From assembly GCA_965215355.1 (NCBI GenBank), contig CBDCDJ010000007.1, forward strand, positions 1,736,001-1,800,000: a stretch of 64,000 nucleotides of DNA. The letters are read 5' to 3'. The position numbers and the translations under genes were made by a program. Source of the DNA: CBDCDJ01 sp965215355 (lineage in GTDB: Bacteria; Deinococcota; Deinococci; Deinococcales; Trueperaceae). Below, piece by piece: positions 33,865 through 43,185 of the stretch. The notes beneath the pieces were generated by a model. It had not been told where the DNA came from and ran no database searches. It saw only the letters and a program-made list of their open reading frames with translations. Each line of letters starts with the position of its first letter. Position 1 is the stretch's first letter.

Positions 33865-34746
33865 ATGGCGACTTCAAGTTACCCATCCGAGGCAAGCAAG
33901 CTGAGAAACAAGAAACGGCGACGCCTCATTACGCAGCGCGTCCTCATTTACGCCCTGCTCGTCTTCATCGCGCTGCTGGTCATTTTGCCTTTGCTGTGGA
34001 TGCTCTCGACCTCGTTCAAGCCCAAGTCTCAGTGGTTCAGCCAGAACATCTACTGGATACCCAAAACCTTCACCTTTGAAAATTACGCCAAGCTGCTCGA
34101 CAATCCCAGCACCCCCATCGGCCGCTGGTTTTTGAACAGCCTGTTCGTCGCCAGCGCGACGACCGCGCTGGTGCTGATTGTAGACTCGCTCGCGGCTTAC
34201 GCCTACGCGCGCATGGAGTTCCGCGGGCGCAAAACCATCTTCGCCCTGCTGCTGGCGACGCTCTTCATGCCCGGCATCATGTTTTTAATCCCCAACTTTC
34301 TGACCGTTTACAAGTTGGGACTTTTGAACAACTACGGCGGCGTCATCTTGCCCGGCTTGGCCGGGGTGTTCGGCGTGTTTTTCTTGCGCCAGTTTTTCGA
34401 GAGTATTCCTAAAGAACTCGAGGAGGCCGCCGAAATCGACGGCGCGACGAAGTTCCAAACGTTTTACAAAATCGTGCTGCCACTCTCAAAACCCGCCCTG
34501 GCGACGCTGGGCATTCTGACCTTTCTGGGCAGTTGGAACGACTTTTTGTGGCCGCTGCTCATCTTGAGAGACCGCGCCCTGCAGACGCTGCCGCCCGGTT
34601 TGCGTACCCTGCAGGGCGCTTACACCTCGGAGTACGGCTTGATGATGGCCGGCGCGGTCATCGTCGCCGTCCCCGTGCTGATTATCTACCTCGCCCTGCA
34701 GCGCTTTATCGTGCAAAGCGTGGCGAGCACCGGGTTGAAGAGTTGA
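33865..34746 (+). CDS. Carbohydrate ABC transporter permease, MalG-type
   Basis: 293 residues, six helices. Typical opening ILPLLWMLSTSFKP, EAA loop LEEAAEIDGATKFQTFYKIVLP, FLGSWNDFLWPLL and C-terminal QSVASTGLKS. AAGGAGG before the ATG. Unlike the MalG-type protein at 16454-17686 it lacks the large periplasmic insertion, so the two importers are not recent copies of each other. Confidence 0.95.
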   Translation: MATSSYPSEASKLRNKKRRRLITQRVLIYALLVFIALLVILPLLWMLSTSFKPKSQWFSQNIYWIPKTFTFENYAKLLDNPSTPIGRWFLNSLFVASATTALVLIVDSLAAYAYARMEFRGRKTIFALLLATLFMPGIMFLIPNFLTVYKLGLLNNYGGVILPGLAGVFGVFFLRQFFESIPKELEEAAEIDGATKFQTFYKIVLPLSKPALATLGILTFLGSWNDFLWPLLILRDRALQTLPPGLRTLQGAYTSEYGLMMAGAVIVAVPVLIIYLALQRFIVQSVASTGLKS

Positions 34747-34748
34747 GG

Positions 34749-35768
34749 GTGAGGACTTTGAACTTCTTCAGCGCTCGCACCCTGTTGACGTTTGCCGTCT
34801 CGAGCCTGCTCACCGTGACGGCTCAGGCCGAGTTTCAAAACCCGGTCCTCCGCACCGACTTTCCCGATCCGTTCGTGCTCGAGGTGGATGACGTTTACTA
34901 CGCTTACGCGACCAACGCCGCCGGCAAAAACATCCAGGTGAGCCGGTCCGCGGACCTCATCCACTGGGAGTTGCCCAAAGAGGCGATGCCCGCGCTGCCT
35001 TCGTGGGCCAAGCTCGGCGGCTCGCTCGTGTGGGCACCGGAGGTGCTGAGGCTCGGCGACCGTTACCTCCTTTACTACACCGCCCGCGACAAGACCTCCA
35101 ACAAACAGTGTATCGGCGTGGCGGAGAGCGACAAGCCCGAGGGCAAGTTTAAAGACACCCGCGACCAACCGCTCGTGTGCCAGGCGGAGGAGGGCGGGTC
35201 TATCGACGCCAGCCCCTTTCGGGACGTTGATAAGCTCTACCTCTACTGGAAAAACGACGGCAACTGCTGCGGCATGGCGACCTACCTCTACGTTCAGGAG
35301 CTGACGCCGGACGGGCTGGGCCTGACAGGTGAACCCGTCCGGCTCGTTCGCAACGACGAAGCCTGGGAGGGCCGGGTCGTCGAAGCGCCGACGATGTGGA
35401 AACACGAAGGCGATTACTACCTGTTTTTCTCCGCGAACAACTACGCCGGTTTCGAGTACGCCGTCGGTTACGCGACCTGCGCCACCCCGACCGGGCCGTG
35501 CGAGGACGCGCCGGAAAACCCCATCCTCGCCAGCCGCATGGATGAACAGCCCCTGGTCATCGGGCCGGGCCACCAGACGATTATCGAAGACGCTGCGGGG
35601 GATGATTGGCTCGTCTACCACGTCTGGCAAGTAACCTCCGCCGGGCTGAGGGGCGACAGCCGCTTGCTGTGGCTGGACAGGCTCGAGTGGCAAGACGACA
35701 AACCCGTCGTTGAGGGGCCGACCACCGCGCCCCAGGCAGCGCCGCAAACGCAGCCCGAAACGCCCTGA
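34749..35768 (+). CDS. Secreted glycoside hydrolase family 43 enzyme (arabinanase/arabinofuranosidase type)
   Basis: 339 residues from a GTG 2 nt after the permease stop (a TTG at 34758 is also possible). A signal peptide (FFSARTLLTFAVSSLLTVTAQA) sends it out of the cell. Five-bladed propeller with the GH43 acids: Asp in RTDFPDPFVLEVDD, Asp in GSIDASPFRD and Glu in GRVVEAPTMWKHEGDYYLF. A metal-binding His is likely in GPGHQTII. The C-terminus is Pro/Gln/Thr rich. It would trim arabinan or arabinoxylan outside the cell, and the importer encoded just upstream would take up the products. Confidence 0.9.
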   Translation: MRTLNFFSARTLLTFAVSSLLTVTAQAEFQNPVLRTDFPDPFVLEVDDVYYAYATNAAGKNIQVSRSADLIHWELPKEAMPALPSWAKLGGSLVWAPEVLRLGDRYLLYYTARDKTSNKQCIGVAESDKPEGKFKDTRDQPLVCQAEEGGSIDASPFRDVDKLYLYWKNDGNCCGMATYLYVQELTPDGLGLTGEPVRLVRNDEAWEGRVVEAPTMWKHEGDYYLFFSANNYAGFEYAVGYATCATPTGPCEDAPENPILASRMDEQPLVIGPGHQTIIEDAAGDDWLVYHVWQVTSAGLRGDSRLLWLDRLEWQDDKPVVEGPTTAPQAAPQTQPETP

Positions 35769-35835
35769 CAGGACACGTAAGGCCGTAAGGGTCAAAAAAA
35801 CGTGCGGCGTCTCGAGCGGAGCAAGTCCTCTTGTG

Positions 35836-35860
35836 GTAGGGGTGGGTTTGAAACCCGCCC

Positions 35861-35864
<4 letters not shown>
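35836..35864. terminator. Palindrome between the convergent GH43 and copA genes
   Basis: GTAGGGGTGGGTTT and its near complement, 29 nt, one or two mismatches. It overlaps the last 4 nt of copA and follows the GH43 stop by 67 nt, so it can serve both strands. Same repeat family as 29294-29322. Confidence 0.75.
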
Positions 35865-38353
<2,489 letters not shown>

Positions 38354-38418
38354 TGTTGACTCCTTTAAAACCGTTTCGAAAAACAGCGCAGGGATGCTCG
38401 AGCTTCTCTCTTACGCTC

Positions 38419-38448
38419 TTGACCCCACCGGGGGTGGGGTGTTAACAT
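38419..38448 (+). promoter_or_regulatory. Predicted promoter of copZ-csoR
   Basis: TTGACC (38419-38424), an 18-bp spacer and TAACAT (38443-38448). The CsoR-like palindrome fills the spacer, so repressor binding would block it directly. Confidence 0.6.
38422..38440. promoter_or_regulatory. CsoR-like operator
   Basis: ACCCCACC-GGG-GGTGGGGT, a perfect 8-bp inverted repeat with a G/C core, matching the G-tract palindrome bound by CsoR/FrmR repressors. It lies in the spacer of the copZ promoter and just past the start point of the copA promoter. Confidence 0.75.
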
Positions 38449-38449
38449 G

Positions 38450-38478
38450 AGTCTAGCAGAGATTGACAAACTCGTCAA
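38450..38478 (-). promoter_or_regulatory. Predicted promoter of copA
   Basis: On the minus strand TTGACG (38473-38478), a 17-bp spacer and TAGACT (38450-38455). A second perfect inverted repeat, GATTGAC/GTCAATC (38461-38467 and 38474-38480), covers its -35 region. Confidence 0.65.
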
Positions 38479-38506
38479 TCGGCTTTAATCACCTGGAGGC
38501 TTAACC

Positions 38507-38710
38507 ATGATGAAGTTCAACGTAGAAGGTATGACCTGCGGTCACTGCCAAAAGGCGGTCAAGGACGCGCTCGAGGGCATCCCCGGCGTGGACAGCGCCA
38601 AGGTCGATTGGCAAGAAGGCATCGCCCTCGTTCACGGCAGCGCCGACGTGCAAGTTTTAATCGGCGCGGTCGAGGACGAGGGCTACACCGCCACTCTCGA
38701 CCATGCCTAG
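38507..38710 (+). CDS. copZ: Copper chaperone CopZ
   Basis: 67-residue ferredoxin-like metal-binding protein that hands Cu+ to CopA. Metal site GMTCGHC (C11, C14) near the N-terminus; the rest matches single heavy-metal domains. GGAGG precedes the ATG. Its 3' end overlaps csoR by 8 bp, so the two are translated together. Confidence 0.94.
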   Translation: MMKFNVEGMTCGHCQKAVKDALEGIPGVDSAKVDWQEGIALVHGSADVQVLIGAVEDEGYTATLDHA

Positions 38711-39029
38711 CGAGACCCTGACTTCTAAAACTGCGGCTAAGACTGCGCCCGAGTGTTTGCACCTCGACCCGGAAACGCGCAAAGACGCCGCGTTGCGCCT
38801 CAAAAGCGCCAAAGGCCATCTTGAAGGCGTCTTGCGAATGCTGGAAGACCCCGACGTGTACTGCGTCGATGTCCTCAAGCAAGTCAAGGCGGTGCAGGGC
38901 GCGCTCAGCAAGGTGAGCGACAAGGTTTTGCGCAGCCACATCCGCGACCACGTCGCCACCGCCGCGCAACGCGGCGACACCGAGCACATCGTCGAGGAGC
39001 TGATGGAGGCCTTGAAGTACCAGTTTTAG
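38703..39029 (+). CDS. csoR: Copper-sensing repressor CsoR with a Cys-His-His site
   Basis: 108-residue all-helical repressor that leaves DNA when it binds Cu+. The core begins at RLKSAKGHLEGVLRMLED. Ligands by position: C54 in VYCVDVLKQ, H79 in LRSHI and, four residues later, H83 in RDHV, where most CsoR proteins have a second cysteine. A C-H-H site is known in the Thermus thermophilus CsoR, which fits the proposed lineage. The N-terminal 18 residues are a Thr/Lys-rich extension. It overlaps copZ and probably represses both divergent promoters through 38422-38440. Confidence 0.92.
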   Translation: MPSETLTSKTAAKTAPECLHLDPETRKDAALRLKSAKGHLEGVLRMLEDPDVYCVDVLKQVKAVQGALSKVSDKVLRSHIRDHVATAAQRGDTEHIVEELMEALKYQF

Positions 39030-39084
39030 GCTCGAGCCCGACCTTCGGCCCTTTGGGCACTCCGGTCCTCTTGTCTTTCCAATC

Positions 39085-39167
39085 GTCATTCTGAGCGATA
39101 GCGAAAGAATCTCTCGGGCGGTATGGTAAGAGATTCTTTCACTCCGCTGCGCTTCGTTTAGAATGAC
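39085..39167. repeat. Imperfect 83-bp inverted repeat of the GTCATTCTGAGCG type
   Basis: Ends are GTCATTCT (39085-39092) and AGAATGAC (39160-39167). The inner arms AAAGAATCTCT and AGAGATTCTTT also pair. Elements with this sequence occur between genes in many bacterial genomes and look like small non-autonomous mobile repeats. It lies between csoR and the DsbA-like gene and could stop csoR transcription. Confidence 0.85.
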
Positions 39168-39291
39168 AAGGCGGGGGCGACTCAAACAGCTTTTCACCGA
39201 CCTCGCCTCTCGAGCACAACCGAGAGCGGGTGCTTTTATCCCTAGCCCTCTCACGCCCTAGTCGGTAAGCTGTAAGCGTGAAGGAGCTTTT

Positions 39292-39957
39292 ATGAACACC
39301 CAGAGACTCACTATCGTCACTGCGGTCGTGGTCGCCTTAGCCCTCGTCGGCATCATCGTCTACAGCCGTTTTCAACCTCTGACCGAGACGGCCCTGCCGA
39401 CGGCGGGTACGACAAGCGAACTCAGCTACGAGGGTCAACCCGCCCTCGGCGACGCGGACGCGCCGGTCAAGTTGGCCGTGTTCGAAGACTTCAAGTGTCC
39501 GGCCTGCAAGTTTTTCGAAAATAACGTGTTTCCGGGGCTCGAGCGCGACTACCTAGACAGCGGCCAGGCGCAGCTCGTGTTCGTCAACTTTCCCTTTCTC
39601 GGCCCCGACTCGACCACGGCGGCCATCGCCGCCGAATGTGCTTATCACCAGAACGAGGCGGCTTTTTGGGAGTACAAGACGATTCTTTACCGCGCCCAGG
39701 GCGACGAGCGCGAGCAGTGGGCTACTCCGGCCCGCCTGGAAGAACTCGCGCAGAACGTGGGTGACTTGGACGCTGCCGCCTTGCACACCTGTATCGACGA
39801 ACAGCGCTACGCCGACGACGTGACAAGCGACCTCGAGATGGGTCAGGCCATAGGCGTGAACTCGACGCCGTCTCTGTTCGTCAACGGGACGAAGCTCGAG
39901 GCCGCCAACGATTACGAGGCCGTCAAAGCAGCCATCGACGCAGCGCTCGAGAACTGA
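39292..39957 (+). CDS. DsbA-family thiol oxidase, membrane-anchored
   Basis: 221 residues. N-terminal membrane anchor or signal (VVVALALVGIIVYS), then a DsbA-type thioredoxin domain outside the membrane: active site CPAC (C69, C72) in FEDFKCPACKFFE, a helical insertion and the cis-proline loop NSTPSLFVNG. It should insert disulfides into exported proteins. AAGGAG before the ATG. The DsbB-like gene starts 6 nt downstream and would reoxidise it. Confidence 0.93.
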   Translation: MNTQRLTIVTAVVVALALVGIIVYSRFQPLTETALPTAGTTSELSYEGQPALGDADAPVKLAVFEDFKCPACKFFENNVFPGLERDYLDSGQAQLVFVNFPFLGPDSTTAAIAAECAYHQNEAAFWEYKTILYRAQGDEREQWATPARLEELAQNVGDLDAAALHTCIDEQRYADDVTSDLEMGQAIGVNSTPSLFVNGTKLEAANDYEAVKAAIDAALEN

Positions 39958-39963
39958 ACCTTC

Positions 39964-40428
39964 GTGCGGACTTTTTTCGACGAGTTCGGTCTGTACGCCG
40001 CGTGGCTCGTCGCCTTGGCAGCGACCCTGGGCAGCCTTTACTTCAGCGAGGTGCGGCACTTCGTCCCCTGCGCGCTGTGCTGGTTTCAGCGCGTGTTTAT
40101 GTATCCACTCGTGGTTATCTTGGGCGTCGCCAGTTTTCGGCAGGACCGGGGGGTGGTGAAGTACGCGCTGCCGCTGGCCGTGTTGGGGGCGCTGACGGCC
40201 GCGTACCACCTGCTCGAGCAAAACGTCCCCGGTTTCGCGCCGCCGCCCATGTGCCAGGTGGGTGTGGCGTGCAGCGCCAAGTACATCAACTGGCTCGGCT
40301 TTATCAGCATTCCGGTGTTGGCGCTGACGGCGTTCGTGCTGATTGCCGTTTTACTGCTGTCTGCCGGACGCCGGGGGACGACGCAAAAAATGGAGAAGGT
40401 TAGAAGGGAGACTACAGGTGTTCTGTAG
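39964..40428 (+). CDS. DsbB/BdbC-type quinone-dependent disulfide oxidoreductase
   Basis: 154 residues, four membrane helices. First cysteine pair C36-x-x-C39 in VPCALCWFQRVFMYPL, second pair C97/C103 in PPMCQVGVACS, both on the outer face as in BdbC. It passes electrons from the DsbA-like partner to quinone. GTG start, directly coupled to the upstream gene. The last codons form the left arm of a terminator hairpin (40402-40438). Confidence 0.93.
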   Translation: MRTFFDEFGLYAAWLVALAATLGSLYFSEVRHFVPCALCWFQRVFMYPLVVILGVASFRQDRGVVKYALPLAVLGALTAAYHLLEQNVPGFAPPPMCQVGVACSAKYINWLGFISIPVLALTAFVLIAVLLLSAGRRGTTQKMEKVRRETTGVL

Positions 40429-40438
40429 TCTCCCTTCT
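40402..40438. terminator. Strong bidirectional hairpin after the disulfide operon
   Basis: 16-bp perfect stem (AGAAGGGAGACTACAG at 40402-40417, complement at 40423-40438), 5-nt loop. It contains the stop codon of the DsbB-like gene. The gene on the other side is convergent. Confidence 0.8.
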
Positions 40439-40504
40439 GCATTCTCTATTCCCCAAACTTGTGCGCAAACTCAACTGCAACAAACTCGCACGAGGTAAAA
40501 GACC

Positions 40505-41656
40505 TTACCGCAGCGGTTCCAGACGCCACACGTGCCCTTCGTCCTCGTCCGTCAGCAGATAGATAAAGCCGTCTGGCCCCTGCTCGACATCGCGGATGCG
40601 CTTGCCGAGGGGAAGACGCTCTTCGCCCGTCACGCTACTCCCGTCGGTGGTCAGACGCACGAGGTCTTGGGCCGATAAACCGCCGATAAACACGTTGCCG
40701 CGCCACTCGGGAAACACGTCGCCGCTGTAAAAGATCATGCCCGAGGGCGAGATGACCGGTGACCAGTGCTTGAGGGCGTCGGTGAATTCCGGCCGCGTGG
40801 GCGGGTCCGGGATTTCGGTGCCGTCGTAGTTGATGCCCCAACTCACCACCGGCCAGCCGTAGTTTTGGCCCGGCTCGGGCAGGTTCAACTCGTCGCCGCC
40901 GAGCGGTCCCATTTCGGCTATCCACAATGCGCCCGTCTCCGGGTTGACGGCGGCGGCCTGAACGTTGCGGTGGCCGTAAGACCAGATTTCGGGCTTGGCG
41001 TCGGCCTGATTCACAAACGGATTTCCCTCCGGAACGGAGCCGTCCGGGTTGAGGCGAACCACAGTGCCGAGGTGGTTGGAGAGGTCTTGTGCCGGCTCGA
41101 ACTGAAACCGTTCACCGAGGGTGAGAAACAAGTAACCGTCCGGGCTGAACACGATGCGGCCGCCGAAGTGGTTGGGGCCGGTTATCCACGGCTCCTGCCG
41201 AAAAATCTCCTCGAAGCCTTCGATGCGGTCGTTTTGCCAACGCCCGCGCCCCAGCGCCGAAGCCGCGTTCCCCTCCGGCCCCGGTGCTGCGTAGGAAAGG
41301 TAGACGAAGTCGTTCTCAGCGAAGTTCGGGTCGAGCGCCACGTCGAGAAGGCCGCCTTGGCCCTCGGCGAAAACGGTCGGCGTTCCCTCGACGGCCTCCG
41401 ACAACTCGCCCTCGTCGAGGATGTGCAGTTCGCCGCTGTTGCGCTCGGTCACCAGCAGACGGCCGTCGGGTAAAAACGCCATACCCCAGGGGTGGTTGAG
41501 CCCCCCCACGATGTCCATGACGGCCACCGGACCTGCCGCTGTCAGTAAGGACTCGACCTGCTGCGGTGAGCCCTGAGCCGCAACCAAAGTTCCTACAAGT
41601 ACGACCATGCTAGCGGTGCCAACAGCAAAAACGGCGCGTTTTATGTCGATATTCAT
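40505..41656 (-). CDS. PQQ-dependent aldose sugar dehydrogenase (GSDH family), exported
   Basis: 383 residues from the ATG at 41656 (AGGGGGT upstream; an earlier in-frame start at 41677 is less likely). A signal peptide (AVGTASMVVLVGTLVAAQ) exports it. Six-bladed propeller of the YliI/soluble glucose dehydrogenase type: GLNHPWGMAFLPDGRLLVTE, GQGGLLDVALDPNF, FGGRIVFSPDGYLFLTLGE, YGHRNVQ and GDELNLPEPGQNYGWP, the last being the Ca2+/PQQ region. It oxidises free sugars to lactones if PQQ is available; no PQQ genes are nearby. Confidence 0.9.
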   Translation of the reverse strand: MNIDIKRAVFAVGTASMVVLVGTLVAAQGSPQQVESLLTAAGPVAVMDIVGGLNHPWGMAFLPDGRLLVTERNSGELHILDEGELSEAVEGTPTVFAEGQGGLLDVALDPNFAENDFVYLSYAAPGPEGNAASALGRGRWQNDRIEGFEEIFRQEPWITGPNHFGGRIVFSPDGYLFLTLGERFQFEPAQDLSNHLGTVVRLNPDGSVPEGNPFVNQADAKPEIWSYGHRNVQAAAVNPETGALWIAEMGPLGGDELNLPEPGQNYGWPVVSWGINYDGTEIPDPPTRPEFTDALKHWSPVISPSGMIFYSGDVFPEWRGNVFIGGLSAQDLVRLTTDGSSVTGEERLPLGKRIRDVEQGPDGFIYLLTDEDEGHVWRLEPLR

Positions 41657-41790
41657 ATTGTACCCCCTAAGAGTCAACAGAGCCTATAGATTCCTCAAAA
41701 ATGTCACGCTTAAGTACAAAGTATAGGATGCACTCCTTCACGACGACCGTGGGCGGAGGTACGGTCGGAGGGGCGCGGGTAGGCGGCACC

Positions 41791-42654
41791 TTACACCTCC
41801 AAACCGTCAGGCACCTTGAAATAGTCGGGAAACGCTTCCTTGAACCGTTCCCACGTCGCCCAGTCGCGCTCCAAACCCTCTTTTTCCGTCCACATCCAAA
41901 AGGGCGTGAGGTAAGAGCGGGCGTTTTTCAGTTCTTCGTAAAAGATGCGTGCGCTGAGGCCGCCCGCGTCCAGCAGGCCCGAGGTCTCGAAGGCCGCCAG
42001 CGCGGGTTTGCGGTCGTAGGGTATGCGCCGAAAGTCCGTTTGCCAGTCGCCGTTCTCGAGGTTCAAAACGAGGTACTGCGCGCGCGGGTCGCCGTTGAAA
42101 GGCGCGCCGACCGCGCCGGTGTTGAGGACGCGGTGTCCACCCCACACCCGGTCGAGCGGCTGGTGCGTGTGCGAACCGACGAGGATGTCCGCCGGGTGCA
42201 TCTGCAGGATTTCGGACAGGGTTTCGTCGGGCGTGCGCGAGCCGTAGCCCTCGCGGTAGTGCCGCGGGCTGCCGTGCGACACGAGGAGGCTCGGGGCGTG
42301 CTCGAACTCGGCCCGGTGCGTCATGGGCAAGTCGGCAAGTTTGTCGGTCCAGCCTGCACTTTCAAGCTGCGCGGCGCTCCAGGCGGTCGCGGCCCAAAAG
42401 GGGTCGCCGAACCACTCGGCGGGCAGGTCCGGGCTGCGCCGCGTCCACAGACGCATGAGGTCGTCGTGGTTGCCCAAGACGAGGCTGTAGCCCTCGTTCC
42501 AGACCCGCTCGAGCACCGCCACGTTGTCGGGGCCGCGGTTGACGAAGTCGCCGTTGACGACGACCTGGTCGACTTTTTGGTCGTCCAAGTCTTTCAGGAC
42601 GGCCTCGAGCGCGTACAGGTTGGCGTGGATGTCGGCTAGAACGGCAAGCTTCAA
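41791..42654 (-). CDS. Calcineurin-like metallophosphoesterase
   Basis: 287 residues, cytoplasmic. Complete two-metal site: D8 and H10 in LADIHANL, D36 in NGDFVNRGP, N62 and H63 in GNHDDL, then SHGSPRHY and GSHTHQP. Similar to YfcE/MJ0936-type phosphodiesterases and to the diadenosine-phosphatase-like group, but the C-terminal 90 residues are distinct. TTG start with a TAAACT box 9 nt upstream. Substrate unknown. The 134-bp gap to the sugar dehydrogenase gene shows nothing. Confidence 0.88.
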   Translation of the reverse strand: MKLAVLADIHANLYALEAVLKDLDDQKVDQVVVNGDFVNRGPDNVAVLERVWNEGYSLVLGNHDDLMRLWTRRSPDLPAEWFGDPFWAATAWSAAQLESAGWTDKLADLPMTHRAEFEHAPSLLVSHGSPRHYREGYGSRTPDETLSEILQMHPADILVGSHTHQPLDRVWGGHRVLNTGAVGAPFNGDPRAQYLVLNLENGDWQTDFRRIPYDRKPALAAFETSGLLDAGGLSARIFYEELKNARSYLTPFWMWTEKEGLERDWATWERFKEAFPDYFKVPDGLEV

Positions 42655-42783
42655 GATAAGAGCAGTTTAACAGGGACGGTAGTTTCGAATCGCCTAGCCG
42701 GTTGGCTCCACCGGTTCAGCCGTACCGAGGTCGTTCGTCACGCCTTGTGCGTCGTTGACAGGACGACCGCTCACCAAGCATTG

Positions 42784-42831
42784 ACTGCAAACCGAAGACG
42801 CCTCGGTCAAGCGTCGCCTTCGGTTTGCAGT
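42784..42831 (-). terminator. Hairpin at the 3' end of the small membrane protein gene
   Basis: ACTGCAAACCGAAG (42784-42797) pairs with 42818-42831. The upstream arm on the minus strand lies within the last codons of the gene ending at 42807. No strong T run. Confidence 0.55.
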
Positions 42832-43055
42832 TCGAACAGCGTCCGGTGCTTGACCGCCTCGCCGAACAGCGCGACGCCGCTGTTCAACACGACTAAGCTC
42901 AGCGTGCCCCACAAAAACCAGGTCCAAAAGGGCGCGCCGCCACCCTTCAAACCGACGCTGTGGCCCAGCAAACTCGCGCCGAGCCCGATGACGCCCAAGC
43001 CCAGCGGCGCGAACCAACGCCAGGTTTTGTAGTGGTCGACCTCGCCGTCACGCAC
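42807..43055 (-). CDS. Small two-helix membrane protein
   Basis: 82 residues from a GTG at 43055 (GAGGT 9 nt upstream). Two membrane helices (WFAPLGLGVIGLGASLLGHSV and WTWFLWGTLSLVVLNSGVAL) are joined by a short Gly/Pro loop; both ends are charged and probably cytoplasmic. A longer open frame upstream overlaps the divergent gene and looks like non-coding extension. No family recognised. Confidence 0.68.
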   Translation of the reverse strand: MRDGEVDHYKTWRWFAPLGLGVIGLGASLLGHSVGLKGGGAPFWTWFLWGTLSLVVLNSGVALFGEAVKHRTLFELQTEGDA

Positions 43056-43174
43056 ACCGTTGTACCTCACGCCGCCTCCCAAACCCAAGACGGGTCTACC
43101 GAAGCGGCTCTCGCCGCCCGCACCGAAGCCCGCCGGAGCGAAACTTATTATACCGCCGGCTCGGACCGCTCGCT

Positions 43175-43180
43175 TACACT
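43175..43180 (+). promoter_or_regulatory. Leaderless -10 box of the PATAN/Roadblock gene
   Basis: TACACT 5 nt before the ATG at 43186. A second AT-rich block 30 bp upstream reads TATAAT on the minus strand (43147-43152) and may serve the divergent gene. Confidence 0.65.
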
Positions 43181-43185
43181 TGGGT

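Noticed and set aside
34686..35795. 369-residue minus-strand frame opposite GH43
   Set aside because: No motif; GH43 catalytic residues are clear on the plus strand.
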